DNA of 64,000 nt from Stenopsyche tienmushanensis (taxonomy: Eukaryota; Arthropoda; Insecta; Trichoptera; Stenopsychidae). The DNA is taken from NCBI GenBank assembly GCA_008973525.1, contig WACJ01000119.1, positions 744,001-808,000 on the forward strand, read 5' to 3'. The position numbers and the translations under genes are program-made. Under the pieces are notes generated by a model. The model was not told the origin of the DNA. It ran no database searches and saw nothing but the letters and a program-made list of their open reading frames with translations. Below, one piece after another: positions 43,271 through 55,404 of this stretch. Within the stretch, counting starts at the first letter, position 1. Each line of letters begins with the position of its first letter.

Positions 43271-43605
43271 CAAGAGTGGACTGTGGGGAGAGGGAAGGAA
43301 AGGGTGCGCGCGCAACTCAGCGGCTGAGCTCTGCTCACGAGAAGGAGCAGGAGCCTATTATGCAAGGAGAGAGCGAGCGCGCGCACACTCCGTAAACTCT
43401 GCCTTGCAGCTCACGACACGAATAATATAGTTTCGAAACTCCATTGTCGTGTTTCATTTGCTCTTCGAGAATTCCGTCTTTCATATTTCACCGGGTCCAA
43501 TAAGGAACGGACCGGCAGCCATCTGGGAATCTGCGGGAAGGAGGCCACCTTGATCGTCGATGACTGTGCGGCTGGATAGCGACCAGCAAAGGTAGCGTAG
43601 GGTTA
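43271..43605 (+). mobile_element. Possible solo LTR (GC-rich, unrelated to copies A-I)
   Basis: TGTGGGGAGAGG at the left and GTAGGGTTACA at the right give TG..CA ends about 330 bp apart. The interior has a G/A-rich 5' part (GAGAGAGCGAGCGCGC), a TATAG near 43428 and a CACCGGGTCCAATAAGGAAC segment typical of the poly(A) region of some retrotransposon LTRs. No target duplication was seen and no second copy occurs in the window, so a GC-rich promoter is an alternative. Confidence 0.35.
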
Positions 43606-44159
43606 CATTGGCAATAGTGCATATTTAATTTGATAGGCCGTCCTCTTTCTACTACTCATATCTAACATGAAAACATCGATAGATGCGGAGTGTCGATTAA
43701 CGGGGGAAGATTATACTGGAAGAGGCAACTAATGGGAAAATATTGCAGGTTATTCAGTTTTAATAAGCCATGTCTGTGATAAATGAAAGATTTTACTAGA
43801 GGAGGTATGGTGAATCTTTTTGTGGAGTTGGTAAAATTTTGTTCATTCTTTTTTTTATTACTGGCCTTTTTTAATCTACACAGAGAGTGTCCTCCACTGA
43901 TATTTTGATCCCACAAGAAACGCTATGCGCAGAGCATCTAGGTACCCATCCCTTTTGCCCCACACCCTCCAAAGATAATGAGATTCCTGCAGGAAGATCA
44001 GTTTCAGACCATGTGCATCCGAAGCTACATTGGAAGAAGAAGGACAGAGGTTACGCCGAATTCAAAAGGTCACCACAAGTCCAACCTCAGTTTGAAGGGG
44101 GCTGCAAAAGATGATGAACAGCAGGGGCTATCCCTTCCCCATGGTGCTTGTATTTGTTT

Positions 44160-45116
44160 GGTCATTTGTAGTACCTAGCCAAGGAGAAGATTAGCCATTC
44201 GAGCTGCCTAAAGTCATTTCCCCTTGTATGCACTGGGATTTTGGGGATAGTAGTGACGCCTTTTCACAGACTCAACTAACTTCTGTAATCACCGCTTACA
44301 CACATCCCTTTACGGGTACGCAGTACTGGGTGACCTGCGTACCCAACTTGTGTTTGCTGGGCTATCCCAGCAGCGATTGTTGAGCAAACCAACGAGACTT
44401 TTTTTTTCCTGTGGGATGGGGATATTCGCACCCACGGTATTCCATGGATGGGCTCTTACAAGCCAAGACCATTCCGCCTAGTGGGTGGGTAGGATTGTAC
44501 CCACTAAACACCCTCCCTTCTCCTTCTCTGTCCCCCTGGTATTGTTTTTCACATTACTTCAGGAGAACAGCTAGTCTGGCCTTAGGTGATTGGCCCTATT
44601 CTATTGTTGGAGAGGCGCTCTGGGTCTCTCTCTTTCACTGCCTTCTTTGGCGCTCAGAATCTCCTCTACGTATTCGCGCTAAAGGTCCCAGTTCTTATTG
44701 CTTTCCATCATGCTGTGGACCATGTTGTCGACGTTGAGCTCGTCTACCCCAAGTGCTTGTTTCAATAGTTTTCTCTGGGGTGCCCAAGCCTCACAGTCAG
44801 TGATGGTGTGTTCGGCATCGTTGAACTTTGCTTGGCAGTGGTGGCACTTTGCGGATGGTTATTTGCCAATCCGCTTCAGGTACGCACCGAAGCATCCATG
44901 CCCAGTGAGCACCTGAGTCAAGCGGTAGGTTGTTTCTCCGTGTTCCCGGGCCCTCCACCGATTTATGACCAGGATAAGTCGATGGGTCCATCTTACCTTG
45001 CTGGACTGATCCCATCTCCGTTGCCAGGCTTCCCTTAGTTTCTGCTCATGTTCGTTGGCAAATTCGATTTTTAGGATATTCGTAGTCCAACGCCCTCTTC
45101 TTTGCCTGGAGGTCAA
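44160..45116 (-). pseudogene. R1-clade LINE: ORF2 C-terminus and 3' tail
   Basis: The minus strand (45116-44859) encodes REAWQRRWDQSSKVRWTHRL, then HGETTYRLTQVLTGHGCFGA and YLKRIGK, the conserved end of R1-clade ORF2. In a shifted frame CHHC, then AEHTITDCEAWAPQR and VDNMVHSMM follow, giving the C-C-H-C knuckle and the last helices. From about 44410 down to 44160 comes the same 3' tail seen at 8405, 13830 and 15765 (GGTTTGCTCAACAATCGC, AGTTGGGTACGCAGG). The RT domain is missing, so the copy is 5'-truncated and dead. Confidence 0.8.
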
Positions 45117-46139
45117 GCAGGGGTATTCCAGCGATCACGAGCACCGCTTTTTCAGATACAGTTCTGTATGCTGCGGTGACTCGGAAAGCTCCCTGCCGCT
45201 GGACCCCGGCCAGCTTCCTTCTTTAAACCAACGTGACTACTTTCGTGCATCCCAACTCCTCATCATTGTTCTAGGAGTTCGTTAAAAAACTCGAATCATA
45301 TTTGCTTGAAAGTGAAATTTATCAATGATTTAAAACAGCGAGTGGTCATGACAATTCGAGGACTTATTCAGGTCATGATTCAAGCCATCTTAACCGTCTT
45401 AGCTTACCTTTTTATACATCAATGGGGATACAAAAGCAAAGACATACCATCAAAATGTATTAAATATGTGCTTGTGTCTTATACAACCATCTTATAAATC
45501 TCACCATCGGCAACAAAGGCTACTGTCTATCAAATAATAAATTCATGTTTAATTTTGGGATGAATTGATTATTTTTTAAGCGAAATCTGGTCATTATCGA
45601 ATCTTTATGAGTCTGCTTTAAAGAAACCATTAAGTTGCGTCTTTTAAGTCCATAAATCGTAACTTTGTTTGAATTTATCTGGGTCAAAATCTTCTAACGC
45701 CTGTTTGATCAGAAAGATGTCATCAAATGCTAGTTTTATTCCGAGGCTTTTTATTGCCGGCTTTGTGTTCAACTTATGCACGACAAAAATGTAGCCTCCT
45801 TTTGGAGGGGCTATTAAAAGTGCATTTTGTATGGAGTGGCTTTGATTGCACAATATGTTGCACTGAATGAATTACGGGCCTTCGACTCTCCTTATCCCTG
45901 CATCTTTATGGCATGCAGGAAGTATGCTCTAAAAGTAACGATCCTACTTATGGACGGCAAAAATTGAATACAACCATTAAATTAATATTTTGAATGGCAC
46001 TTTGTGCATTTTGAAATATTTCGTGAAAATTTAATGCGGCGAGTTGCAATGCAGTTGCAAGTTGGTGCATAGCTCTCGACTTTATAACGAACGTGTGTAT
46101 ATATTTAAATTATAATTATTTGTATTACCACTCAGTGGA
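45117..46139. other. No supported gene
   Basis: 45117-45260 may be the upstream continuation of the R1 ORF2 in a decayed frame. The rest is AT-rich with nothing recognised. Confidence 0.4.
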
Positions 46140-46350
46140 ACTGAAAGTAGGAGAGTAGTCCCAGTACAAGTATCCAATTAGCTCGATACATTTTTCATAG
46201 CGGTGTTTAATAGCTTTGGCGCTCTGTTTATTGTGAGAACCGTCGAGCTCGATTGCGAGGCGCTGTTTCGATGTGTCAGCGGTTCAAAATTTGGACCGGT
46301 TGGACACGGAAATCTTGTGGCCACTCCCTCCAACTTTACTTATAGCATTT
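46140..46350 (-). pseudogene. Mariner 3' end fragment with hairpin repeat copy 4
   Basis: GTAGTCCCAGTACAAGTATC and the GTTTATTGTGAGAACCGTCG segment correspond to the mariner 3' end at 15523 and 15645. At 46273-46307 the hairpin repeat shows both stems: GTGTC/GACAC outside, GGTTC/GGACC inside with one wobble. No catalytic residues remain. Confidence 0.55.
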
Positions 46351-47910
46351 ACTTTACTTAGCCGCAGTATTATATATTTGACTATTATTTATTTATTTTT
46401 TAAGTGGATTGAAGTATACCAGTAATTGGTTTATATGGAGACTTCGTCTTTTTATTCGCGTTTTTTAAAGTCAACAATGAAATATTCGCACCAAAAAAAA
46501 TGTTAAAATTAGTCAATGATTTAATTCTTATGATCATATTCAAGCATCTTTACTGTGAATTTGACGATCAGAGTGATCCATATCATGGTTTTTTTTAGTG
46601 CCTATTTTCTCATGGTCACTCGGTGTTCTAAATTATTGATAAACTTGAATTAAACGCGTCTAAACAATATTAACCTACTTAGTTTTTATAAACTCATAAA
46701 AATGTATCCGTTGTTTATTTCAGATATAAAATTTTGGCAAAAGAGTCAAGGCAACAAACAATTTAGCGATTACTCAGCAACTGATAAATATACACATCTT
46801 TCTAGCTTTTTTTATTCATACTAAATGAAATTATATTTTCTTCCACGCGTGGTTAAGTTAGCTATTAAGTTGGGGGTTGAATTATAAAATCCAGTCCCTC
46901 ATAGGCGACCCTGTATGAATGTAACCAAAAGGATTCATGAAATCGGGTTAAGTTTGGCAATAAACAATTGTTACTTTGATGAAAGTGCCATATGTTTTTT
47001 TAATTAAGTTTAACAATGTCCATAAATTTGATATATATAGTATATAAATAAATATTTGACATACGCTGTTTAGGTGTCTTCTCGTTATTTTCGTCACTGC
47101 AACAGTTGTTGATCGCCGCGTTGTTTGGCTGCAAAGATCGCACTGAGGGGTCACTTGGAGCCCGAGCACTCCGTATTATTTAAATATTGAATAATCTACG
47201 ATATCATTTATTTAGCATTTCGATACTAGATGAAGTTCGTGAGCAAAAAGGACGCGGTTGACTTTCTAACTTCTACTTCATCTTAATAATATATTTTATG
47301 GTCAACCTATTTGACTAAAATATTATCGGAGAAACATTTGTTCCACGTAACAATATTTTTAGTTGTATTCCCTAAATTAAACAAACTTCTTAGCAAATAG
47401 GAAAAGTTTATTTATCAATTTCCCTTTTATTATTTGTTGACGATTTTCATTATTTTTTGTCTGATTCGATCCTCTTTAATTTTTCCCAAATGGTTGACTC
47501 TAAAGCTCATTAACAACTCATACTCTATCTGTGCTTATCTTCCAGTTCCATTCGACTTTTCGCATAATTAAAATTGTTGATTTAAATATTCAGCTGTTTG
47601 TGTAATATATTTAAAAAAAAGTGTTAGGGGCAACGCATGCGCGTAACATGTCCATACAAGCGTGTGTGCGACAGAGAGAGAAAGAACACTTCCTCTCTTT
47701 CTTTTCAAGCAATCCAATTTAACCTCATAAATTTTGAGCGTGAAAAACCCTATTGATCAAATATTGATCCAAATATTGTATTCAAAAGAGTATTGAAAAG
47801 AGTTTGCCATAAAAATGAAAGAATTTATTTTGTTCTTTCATTTTCACTTACAAAATCTTATCAAATATAATTTCCTTCTTTGCGAGCTCAAATCGACGTC
47901 TATCAAAATC
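46351..47910. other. No supported gene
   Basis: AT-rich, empty sequence as far as I can tell. Confidence 0.45.
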
Positions 47911-47935
47911 GGCAAGGACTTATCGATACACCTAA
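47911..47935 (-). repeat. Orphan mariner-type terminus
   Basis: Read on the minus strand: TTAGGTGTATCGATAAGTCC then TTGCC, close to both ends of the MITE at 897-1137. I did not find the partner end, so the element is truncated or the other end is eroded. Confidence 0.5.
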
Positions 47936-48059
47936 TGAATATTATTACAATGTTTTCTGTAGATATGTTTTCTTTAATAGGATAGGGTGCTGCTATTTTT
48001 TGAAACCAGAACCGCAATATTAATAGAATATTTCAATGAAAATATCTTGTTTAAGTATG

Positions 48060-48779
48060 GATACGCTCAAACCTCTTTTTGTGCGATTTCGAAGTTATGC
48101 GGTTTTTTTTAAGCAATTTTTTTTTTAATTTCATAAAGAACAAGTATCGAAATATTTTGGATAAAATAGGAAATAAATCATCAACACTAATAGTTTGGAA
48201 AAAAATTATAATTTGAGACTGTGTAAATCTGCTATTATCTGCTATCGATGAACTACGACCATGCCCTTTATTATGGTTTAGACTTTTGAAAAAGTTGATT
48301 TAGATTTTTTTAATTTTTCCAATGTTTCCACCTATAAAAATTAGAGAGTTATAGCTATTTTAGTGACACGGAAACTTAGCCGAAACTGGGTACGAATCTT
48401 TTCTATATAACCTTCATTTATTCCTACCAGATTTATGTAAAAAAAATATTTTTTAACTATTTAGATAAAAATTTAAACCGACTTGATTTTTTTTTAAACA
48501 GTCACCATTTTGTAATAAAAATGCTATTTTTTATTGCCTTATTGTATTCCTGTTTTTTTATTAACTTTTTTTATGCGATTTTGGATATATTTTATATAGC
48601 TGTTTCAAAGTTATGCGGTTTTTAAAATCCATGGAACGCATTTTCACTTTTTCTATGCAAGTCATAGCTTTTTTGTGCGATTTTCCGCGGAATGCATCTA
48701 CCGCACAAAAAAAGGTTATGTGTATATATTTTTTTATATTTCCGTAGATTTTTGGTAGAATCGCTGGTCTATTTTATAA
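48060..48779. repeat. AT-rich interspersed repeat family, copy 2
   Basis: AGTTATAGCTATTTTAGTGA, AACCTTCATTTATTCCTACC, AGATTTATGTAAAAAAAATA and TTTTTAACTATTTA parallel 62500-62720. Cells of the form GCGATTTNNAAGTTATGCGG recur near 48085 and 48610 and resemble 57310-57330 and 57600-57640. Non-coding. Confidence 0.45.
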
Positions 48780-49260
48780 AAGCGCGTAAATCGAGGGCTA
48801 GGTGTATCTTATTGAACAGTCGGCGAAGCAGGTGAACAAGCGACATTGTAGGTGAATCAACAGTGTAACAAGTAGGTCTCTCGAAGTGAGGGTAGGTTTT
48901 AGGTCATATTCCCGGGCTGCGAAGGCTCGGGGGCGCGTGGTGCGCGTGGGGCGCTTGGGGGTGCACGGGGGCTCAAAGTTTTGCAGATTGTCGCAGGTTG
49001 TGGTGGTCGAGAGGTTTTGAATCAACAGCTCGGCGATTGGGGAGAGGCAGAGTAGAGAGAGAGAGTGTGCGCGGGAGTGTGGAGTATGGAGTGGTGAGGT
49101 GAGGTGAAAATAGTTCTGGCGGTGGCCGCGGCGCCACCTGCGTCGGGAGCGCAGTCAGTTCACCGCCGACCGCCGCCACCGTCGCCAACGGCGCCACCTT
49201 CAAACCGAACCTCACGTGTCCTCCAAACTCCCGACTTAAATATTCAAACGGTACGCCTGC
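48780..49260. promoter_or_regulatory. GC-rich, GAGA-containing promoter-like island
   Basis: An abrupt GC-rich island in AT-rich DNA. It holds CGGGGGCGCGTGGTGCGCGT-type runs, a GAGAGAGAGAGTGTGCGCGG stretch (GAGA-factor-like) at about 49055, and a plus-strand initiator-like TCAGTT at 49155-49160 in a CAGTCAGTTCACC context. The density of CpG, with no stable ORF, suggests a 5' UTR and promoter. The direction is unclear. The plus strand would lead out toward 50 kb and beyond, and no coding exon was identified there. Confidence 0.4.
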
Positions 49261-49612
49261 GCGCCAATCCTACGCCTAAATAATTCATTATAATCATATT
49301 TTTGCAAAAAAAAAAAAAATATATTAAAAAAAAAAAATAATCACAAAAAAACTGATCAATACTCACTTTCATCATCCACAATCATCAAAACACTTCAAAA
49401 TAAATTCAATACATTTTTTCATTCGTATTTGTAATTTTGTGGGAACTTTTGGGGGAATAATAAGGCACATCAAATCCGACTTAAAAGGTGATGATTGCCA
49501 TGACGAAATTAAATCCTAAATTTACACACGGCGTGCAAATCAATCCGTAAATTTTTTTTCGACAAAACACATCAAATGCACCCGGAATGTTTTCCAAAAT
49601 CCGTTTAAATTA
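49261..49612. other. No supported gene; A-rich tract
   Basis: Contains two A runs at about 49307-49337. Otherwise unremarkable AT-rich sequence between the promoter-like island and the exon-like frame. Confidence 0.5.
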
Positions 49613-50098
49613 ACACCAAAACGCGCCGCCAAGTGGAACAAAATCACAAATTTCATTAATATATTCGCATGACGCTTTCAGCACACATTCAATTATAATT
49701 CGAATCAAATGGTGTAAAAATGTGACAATACTTGATGATAAAAATAGGATTAAAAACATCGAAACGGCAATGTGATTGTATCCAAAAAAGTGTTGTCCAA
49801 GAAGATTTAACCGCGGGCGGATCTTCGCTTGGAGAACATGGTAATTGACATTCTTATTATATTTCATTCGTACGATGCGTTTATCCGGCCGAATGCCTGT
49901 GACATCGAGCGCATGCTGAGGTGGATGTACGATGATTGAGAATGAGAATTCATCGCCGTTATTAATTGAATATAAAAAAACAAAGTATAGTTCTTCGCGC
50001 CCGATGAGTTTTCTCTCATGAGAGTTGACCTGGCGATACTTTTGATCCAGGATGACCGTAGGGTCCTTCCTGTAATGGCCTCGAGGTAAACTGGGATA
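49613..50098 (-). CDS. Exon-like open frame, unrecognised
   Basis: A 162-codon stretch open on the minus strand, bounded upstream by TGA at 50099-50101 and closed by a stop at 49610-49612. The protein-like part (about 50068-49850) reads RKDPTVILDQKYRQVNSHER, then KLIGREELYFVFLYSINNGD and EFSFSIIVHPPQHALDVTGI, and RPDKRIVRMKYNKN; the rest is hydrophobic and less convincing. A possible acceptor TTACAG lies just before the KDP codons. The adjacent upstream frame (to 50208) also looks protein-like, with RSYPVVGDDYLIKIDDIPVY, so a frameshifted or spliced coding region is possible. I do not recognise the family and assign no function. Confidence 0.3.
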
Positions 50099-50208
50099 TC
50101 ATCAATCTTAATTAAATAATCATCCCCGACAACTGGATAGCTCCGGGGTTGAACGATGCGTATTTGAGGTGCGGGTTTCTTTGAATTCCAGACATTAAAT
50201 GTAATCAA

Positions 50209-51539
50209 AAGACGTTCCTTACTAGTCTATAATATTTATACAACCCTTGATTATATTTTTTTGAAATTAATATCTAATATTAATTTTTAAATACGAAAAC
50301 AATTATAAATTGAGATTGTAAAGGTGAGGGTAAACTTTTTAATATCTTTATTTAAAAAAATGTTTGCAAAACAGTGAAGTATTGCATATAAATATTTTTG
50401 TCCAAATATGTAATTGAAATAAAACAACTAGAAATATGATAAACTTTTAAAATGTATTATTAACCCTTTCCGCACGCATTATTTTGGGCCAATTCGTAAT
50501 TAATTTCGCGCATTTTACAGATTTCATACCCCAAATAAAAAAAAACGATTTTTTAAAATCAGTTTTCATTAAACAGAACATTTGTAAAAAAAATAAATAC
50601 AACAAAAATTGATTTCTAAAATTTTCCAAAATTTTTTTTAAGAAATGAGAATTTCCGATTTTGCACATTTCTCGAGAAATTCTCTATATGCGATCATCTT
50701 TTTATTGACTTGCTCAAATTTTTTCTTGACTTTCTTCGATTATCCCGAAAAAAAAACCATTTTTTCAACTCAAAATTGATCATCTATATAAATAATAATT
50801 GTTTGTTATGGTTTAACCTTTTGATTTATTTTCATGCGTCGACAATAGATTTTCTAACTGATTTTGAGATGTCCGCGAAAGTGTTAAGAACCGCTCTAAA
50901 GATCGAGATATAGTGCCTTTTAATAAGTAGACTCAGTTTTTAAATGCAAATAAAATAAGCTGTGTTTGAGATATTGACTTTTCTTTAAATTTAAAATATT
51001 TTTAAATTAATTTAAAATAATATTTTACGACATTAAATATAACATCGGTCAAATGTTCGTCGCGGTTTTGCTTGATGGCGCGTATTCAGTAGGCGTTTTG
51101 TAAAAATTACGCTATAAAAGGAACCGCTATACGAAAAGACTGCCGCAAACGCTAAAGGAAAATAAACTCTATATGAACACTAAAGAAGTGTTGATTATTA
51201 CAATTAGCTACTGATATATTACATCAAGATTCTTTATAAAACATCCGAATATCGCACTCACCTCATCATGCACTCGGTGTTAAATGAATAAGATTAGATT
51301 TTATACGGATGCAGGTTTGAATCCAGATGCAAAATTCCTCAAGTCGAAGTCGCAGAAAGGCCATGTCCCTGTGAACTATGAGAAATTGAATGCTTCAGAT
51401 TTTCCCGTACACTCTTACGCACAGCGGTGATGTTTTCGGCAGACCTTACGTTTTTATAACGCGCGGTAGTTGGCTGATTATTTATCGAACCGATCGATTC
51501 AAATTTGGCGTTTCGATAATCAAATTTGATAATTTTCAC
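50209..51539. other. No supported gene
   Basis: AT-rich. TTAACCCTTTCCGCACGC near 50460 looks like a piggyBac-type CCCTTT terminus without a visible partner. Nothing else is recognised. Confidence 0.4.
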
Positions 51540-51800
51540 ATATTTTTCTTTCAATATATAAAAATGTATTAGGTTTTGTTCGCTCGAAATGCGCTGCCAT
51601 ACCGTTCATTGGATTGCGATAAAACTTCGTCCACTTATTGCTAAAAATTTCGCGATTAACATAGGCATAGTTTAATATATAAAAATTGATGTTTGTTTGT
51701 CTGTATTTAATGCGCTGCCATACCGTTCATTCGATTGCGATAAAACTTTGCAAACTTATTGTTTGTACTTTTTCAAATAATATAAGTATAGTATAAAAAC
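51540..51800 (+). repeat. Dimeric repeat, copy 1 (inverted copy at 60590-60815)
   Basis: Two units of about 125-130 bp each contain AATGCGCTGCCATACCGTTC, then ATTGGATTGCGATAAAACTT, then CTTATTG and an AT-rich TATAAAAATTGA / GTTTGTT link. The same dimer in reverse complement lies at 60590-60815. No ORF. The type is unknown; it may be part of a larger rolling-circle or hAT-like element. Confidence 0.6.
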
Positions 51801-53399
51801 TTACAGTAGATCTTACAGATAAAAATCAATGTTTGTTCATATTTATGATAAAACTAAAAAAATAAATTTAATTTAATTATTTCTATCATTCCTAATTAAA
51901 CAAGATAATTTTTTTAAATTTCATTTCAGAAAAGTTTTCATATTTCAGAAAAGTTTTCAAAAATATAAGGGCCAGATTTGAAGAATGCCAGTGGCAAAAT
52001 GGCAATTATTTGGACAATATTGTCTTTAAGAAATAATTTTCCAAGATATTTTTGTTATTACAAATTAAGATTTATTTAAATATAATCTGTATTTTAATTT
52101 TAATGGTTATTTCAAAAATGCAATTATTTATGGCCCATCCTATATTTAAACACTATTGCTTAACATCCCCTTTTTAAATCGCACTTTAACTCCATCATAT
52201 TTTATAAGAGGGATGTTTCTTAATTGTGTTTTAATTACAAGCCCAAGCATCCGAAAGACATTATTTGCGAAATTTTAATAACGGCAGAAATCAGTGCTCA
52301 TTTCTGACGCCATTGTCTAATTATCAACGACGATGAAGACGAAAGCGCTTTTATATATTTTTTCCGACTAAAATCATTTCATCAAGTGTCGTTTTATTCG
52401 GTCGCTTCGGGGCACTTCAGATGAATTAATTTCATATAAGACAAATTAAATTTAATACGAAACAGCCGATCTAATATAGAAGATCAACCCTGTGAGTGGA
52501 AAAGAGGGTTAACCGAACTCTTGAAAGCTCTCTTATATCGCGTAATTGAATTTTGTAATTTGAGCGTGTGAAACGCGATAAAATTATTCGAAAAGACATC
52601 ATTGCGGGGTTTTAAAATTATTTTTAGCAATCTTTTTAGCAACGCCGGAGGAGCGTTTAAAATTATCTCCCAGTGCTGGAAAGCTTTCTACATTTTCGCA
52701 ATTAAAAGGTGTACATACGCGCCAATATGCGAAGAAAGCCTCCAGTGTGTGGGCTCCTCAAAAGACGATCGCTAGGGGTAGTGATGGAATTTTTCGGGAT
52801 GGAATTTATAAAATGAATTTATAAGGCGCTTAAAGTGAGTTCTGAAAAGCTTTCGGTTTCATTAGCATATAGATGGATACGCGATGCTTTGTTTATGCGC
52901 GAACTTTCGGCCAAACAACGCTTCCGAACTAGAAAAGGATTTAATACTATTTTCGCCGTCAAACTGTCCAAAATTTCATATTTCGAATGGATGGGAATAG
53001 GAGAAACCTGCGGGACCCGAAGAAAAAAAAATCCCGATATATACGTATGCGTTTTTAGCTTCGAATCCGACGTATTATAATTCATATGTCGACACAAAAG
53101 CTCGATTTGACGCCATGACATTGAATACAGTGACATACAACACCGTGACATGTGTCATGGAAATCGATCATTGAATATGAATTTCGTGACTCGAATTTAT
53201 GCTACGAGAACGTAATTAATAATTTTAAAAATATCTGAGTTTGCTGCTGTATGTGGCACGCGTGCCACTGCAGCACGCGCAACTTTTTCATTGTAAAATA
53301 TATTTGAAAAGTCTCTCAATTTCCCTTTTACCATTAAAGCACCAACGACTCACCAGTGAATCGCTAAGATTTTTCGTATAAATAAAAACATATTTTTTT
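51801..53399. other. No supported gene; 16-bp palindrome at 53253-53268
   Basis: AT-rich. GTGGCACGCGTGCCAC (53253-53268) is a perfect palindrome followed by CTGCAGCACGCGC. 52830-53080 is open in both directions without a recognised family. Confidence 0.4.
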
Positions 53400-54345
53400 A
53401 ATACAGTCAACCCTTCTATAGCGTCGAGATAGGGACCACGCTATAGAAACAAAAACTATAGAAAATTAAGGACCCATACAAATTTTGTACGTGTTTAATT
53501 TATTAATAAGTGCAAATGACTAAGACACATACTAGTAAATCAAAAAAAAAAATCACATTTAAATGATCCCACAGGATAGTATATGGATTAAGAGACTCAT
53601 ATATAGTATAAGGCTACAACATGTATATACGATCTAAAAATGCTTGTATTAAACTATTTTACAATGTAATCACCGTCCATTTCGATATTTCTGTACTCAG
53701 GGCACTAGCTTTTGTATGCTAGTATTATAACCCTGATTTTTAGAAAAACGTTTCCCAATCAAAAACTCCTTTTGTTTAGTAAAAAGATGATAGTCCAAAG
53801 GCGCCAAGATGGATCAATAAGGTGGGGGGATGATGATGTCCCATCCAAACAATGCGAGCAGCTTCTGTGAAGCTCGCGCATCGTGGAACCTGGCGTTGTT
53901 ATGCAAGAGGCTGACTCCCCGGGTTAATATTCTCTTTCTGCGATTTTAACTGGTTCTTATGAATTTATTTAGAGTATTGTAGTAAGGTTCTGAATTAGTA
54001 GTAGCCCTTTTAGATGTAAAATCTATCCTCTTAGGGTCCCAAAAAAAAAATAGATCGTTTTGAACTTCTTGTAACCGAGTTTTTTCTGAATTATTCGTGA
54101 AGGTCGTCAAGCATCACACGGCGGTTATTTTGCACTTATTCTTCAATATTTTGTACAAGTTTGTCAAAAATCACTGATGATTTCCCATTATTTGCTTCGT
54201 CGTGAGTATCAGTACAGCCTTCTTTGAACAACTTAACCCATTTCGTGACATATTGTCGACTCATCATCACTGCCATAAACTTCCGCGAGCTCCCGATGGA
54301 TATTAACGGTAATATTGTTTTGCAAATTAAAATGTGGTTTTCCAC
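53400..54345 (-). pseudogene. Mariner-family relic of a third lineage
   Basis: The minus strand reads, in order, KWVKLFKEGCTDTHDEANNG near 54235 (an HTH segment of the FKEGRTDxHDExRSGRPS type), GVSLLHNNARFHDAR near 53920 (second catalytic block, Asp replaced by Asn), ELLALFGWDIII near 53845 and LAPLDYHLF then EFLIGKRF near 53795. These are the landmarks of a mariner-like transposase, broken by stops and shifts. The lost catalytic Asp and stops make it inactive. Confidence 0.75.
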
Positions 54346-54524
54346 TATGTCATTTTCAACCAGATAACGATAGATTTTGTTCGTCGCAAATATTGTATTC
54401 TTTTATAGAAATACATGTGATTATTTGCGTTTTCGTATGAATCAACATATATATTGATTGGAAATTTAATTAGAAAGTGAAAAACAGATGGTAAATATAA
54501 TATTTGAGATGATAATGTAGCGTG

Positions 54525-54720
54525 GCACGCTTCTGGCACCAATGTAACGTGGAGCATCTCAGCTGCTTTCTTTATTATGACGAGAAAGATATGGCCGCGG
54601 TAAGGACATATTCCCGCAACCAAGGCTATCCGACAACTCCCACCTCCTGCGCATTATACCGGATTGACCACGATGCCATTTTACTTACACTATTGCATTA
54701 GAAATAGAAGCATGACATTG
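54525..54720 (-). mobile_element. LTR-like repeat, copy G, truncated
   Basis: TGTAACGTGGAGCATCTCAG, then TTTATTATGACGAGAAAGAT, GGCCGCGGTAAGGACATATTCCCGC in two parts, CAAGGCTATCCGACAACTCC and CTCCTGCGC follow the inverted family order. The distal half is missing. Confidence 0.5.
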
Positions 54721-55404
54721 AAAATAAAACGCTATGCCTTCTCTGAATAACCTGTCTCACTTCATGACACGATGCCGACTTGTCACATCACTACCATAAA
54801 CTCTTCCGATGGATATTAGATATGATAATGTATTGCAAAATTAAAAAAAATGTATACCTGCATGAATCAAGGTCGAGAGGCGCGACGACCTCTCCATCGG
54901 AAGAATTTACCGTGACTGAACAAAATGGCTGACAAACATGCCAAGGTATGCCAACATTGAAACAGAAAAATTCCCCTGGTGTCAGGAGTCCTCTCAAACA
55001 TATCCTATTATTTTTACATTAAAATTTCATATCAAAATCTACACTTAGGCATACGTTTTTTCACTTAATCGACTTTCAATGTGTTAAATAATTTTTGGTT
55101 TTATATCCTTAATCATTGTAAATAACCAAGAAAATTGATATTTAAATTCAATATGATCGATTGGATTCCATTTTTTTTGTCTAAAAATTGAGTTCAATCC
55201 GAGACTAAAAATTATATTTTTCATATAAAATATATTAATTGACGATAATTTGACACATTATCTCCGGGGCGCTTGCATATGACTTGGCATAACTTGAAAT
55301 GGCTTTCATCGTTTTTATGGGACTATTGCCAACCATTTTTACATGGTTTTCCATAGTTAATATATATTTTAAAAATATGATCGTCAGCCATAATAATAAG
55401 TAAT
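54721..55404. other. No supported gene
   Basis: Low-complexity AT-rich DNA. 54770-54820 and 54880-54910 carry short pieces resembling 54250-54310 (a CACTGCCATAAACTTCCG-like segment), so a second decayed mariner fragment may be present. Confidence 0.35.

Noticed and set aside
52819..53151. Minus-strand 110-codon ORF
   Set aside because: Open in the opposite direction as well (52835-53080), with no start context, domain or match elsewhere.
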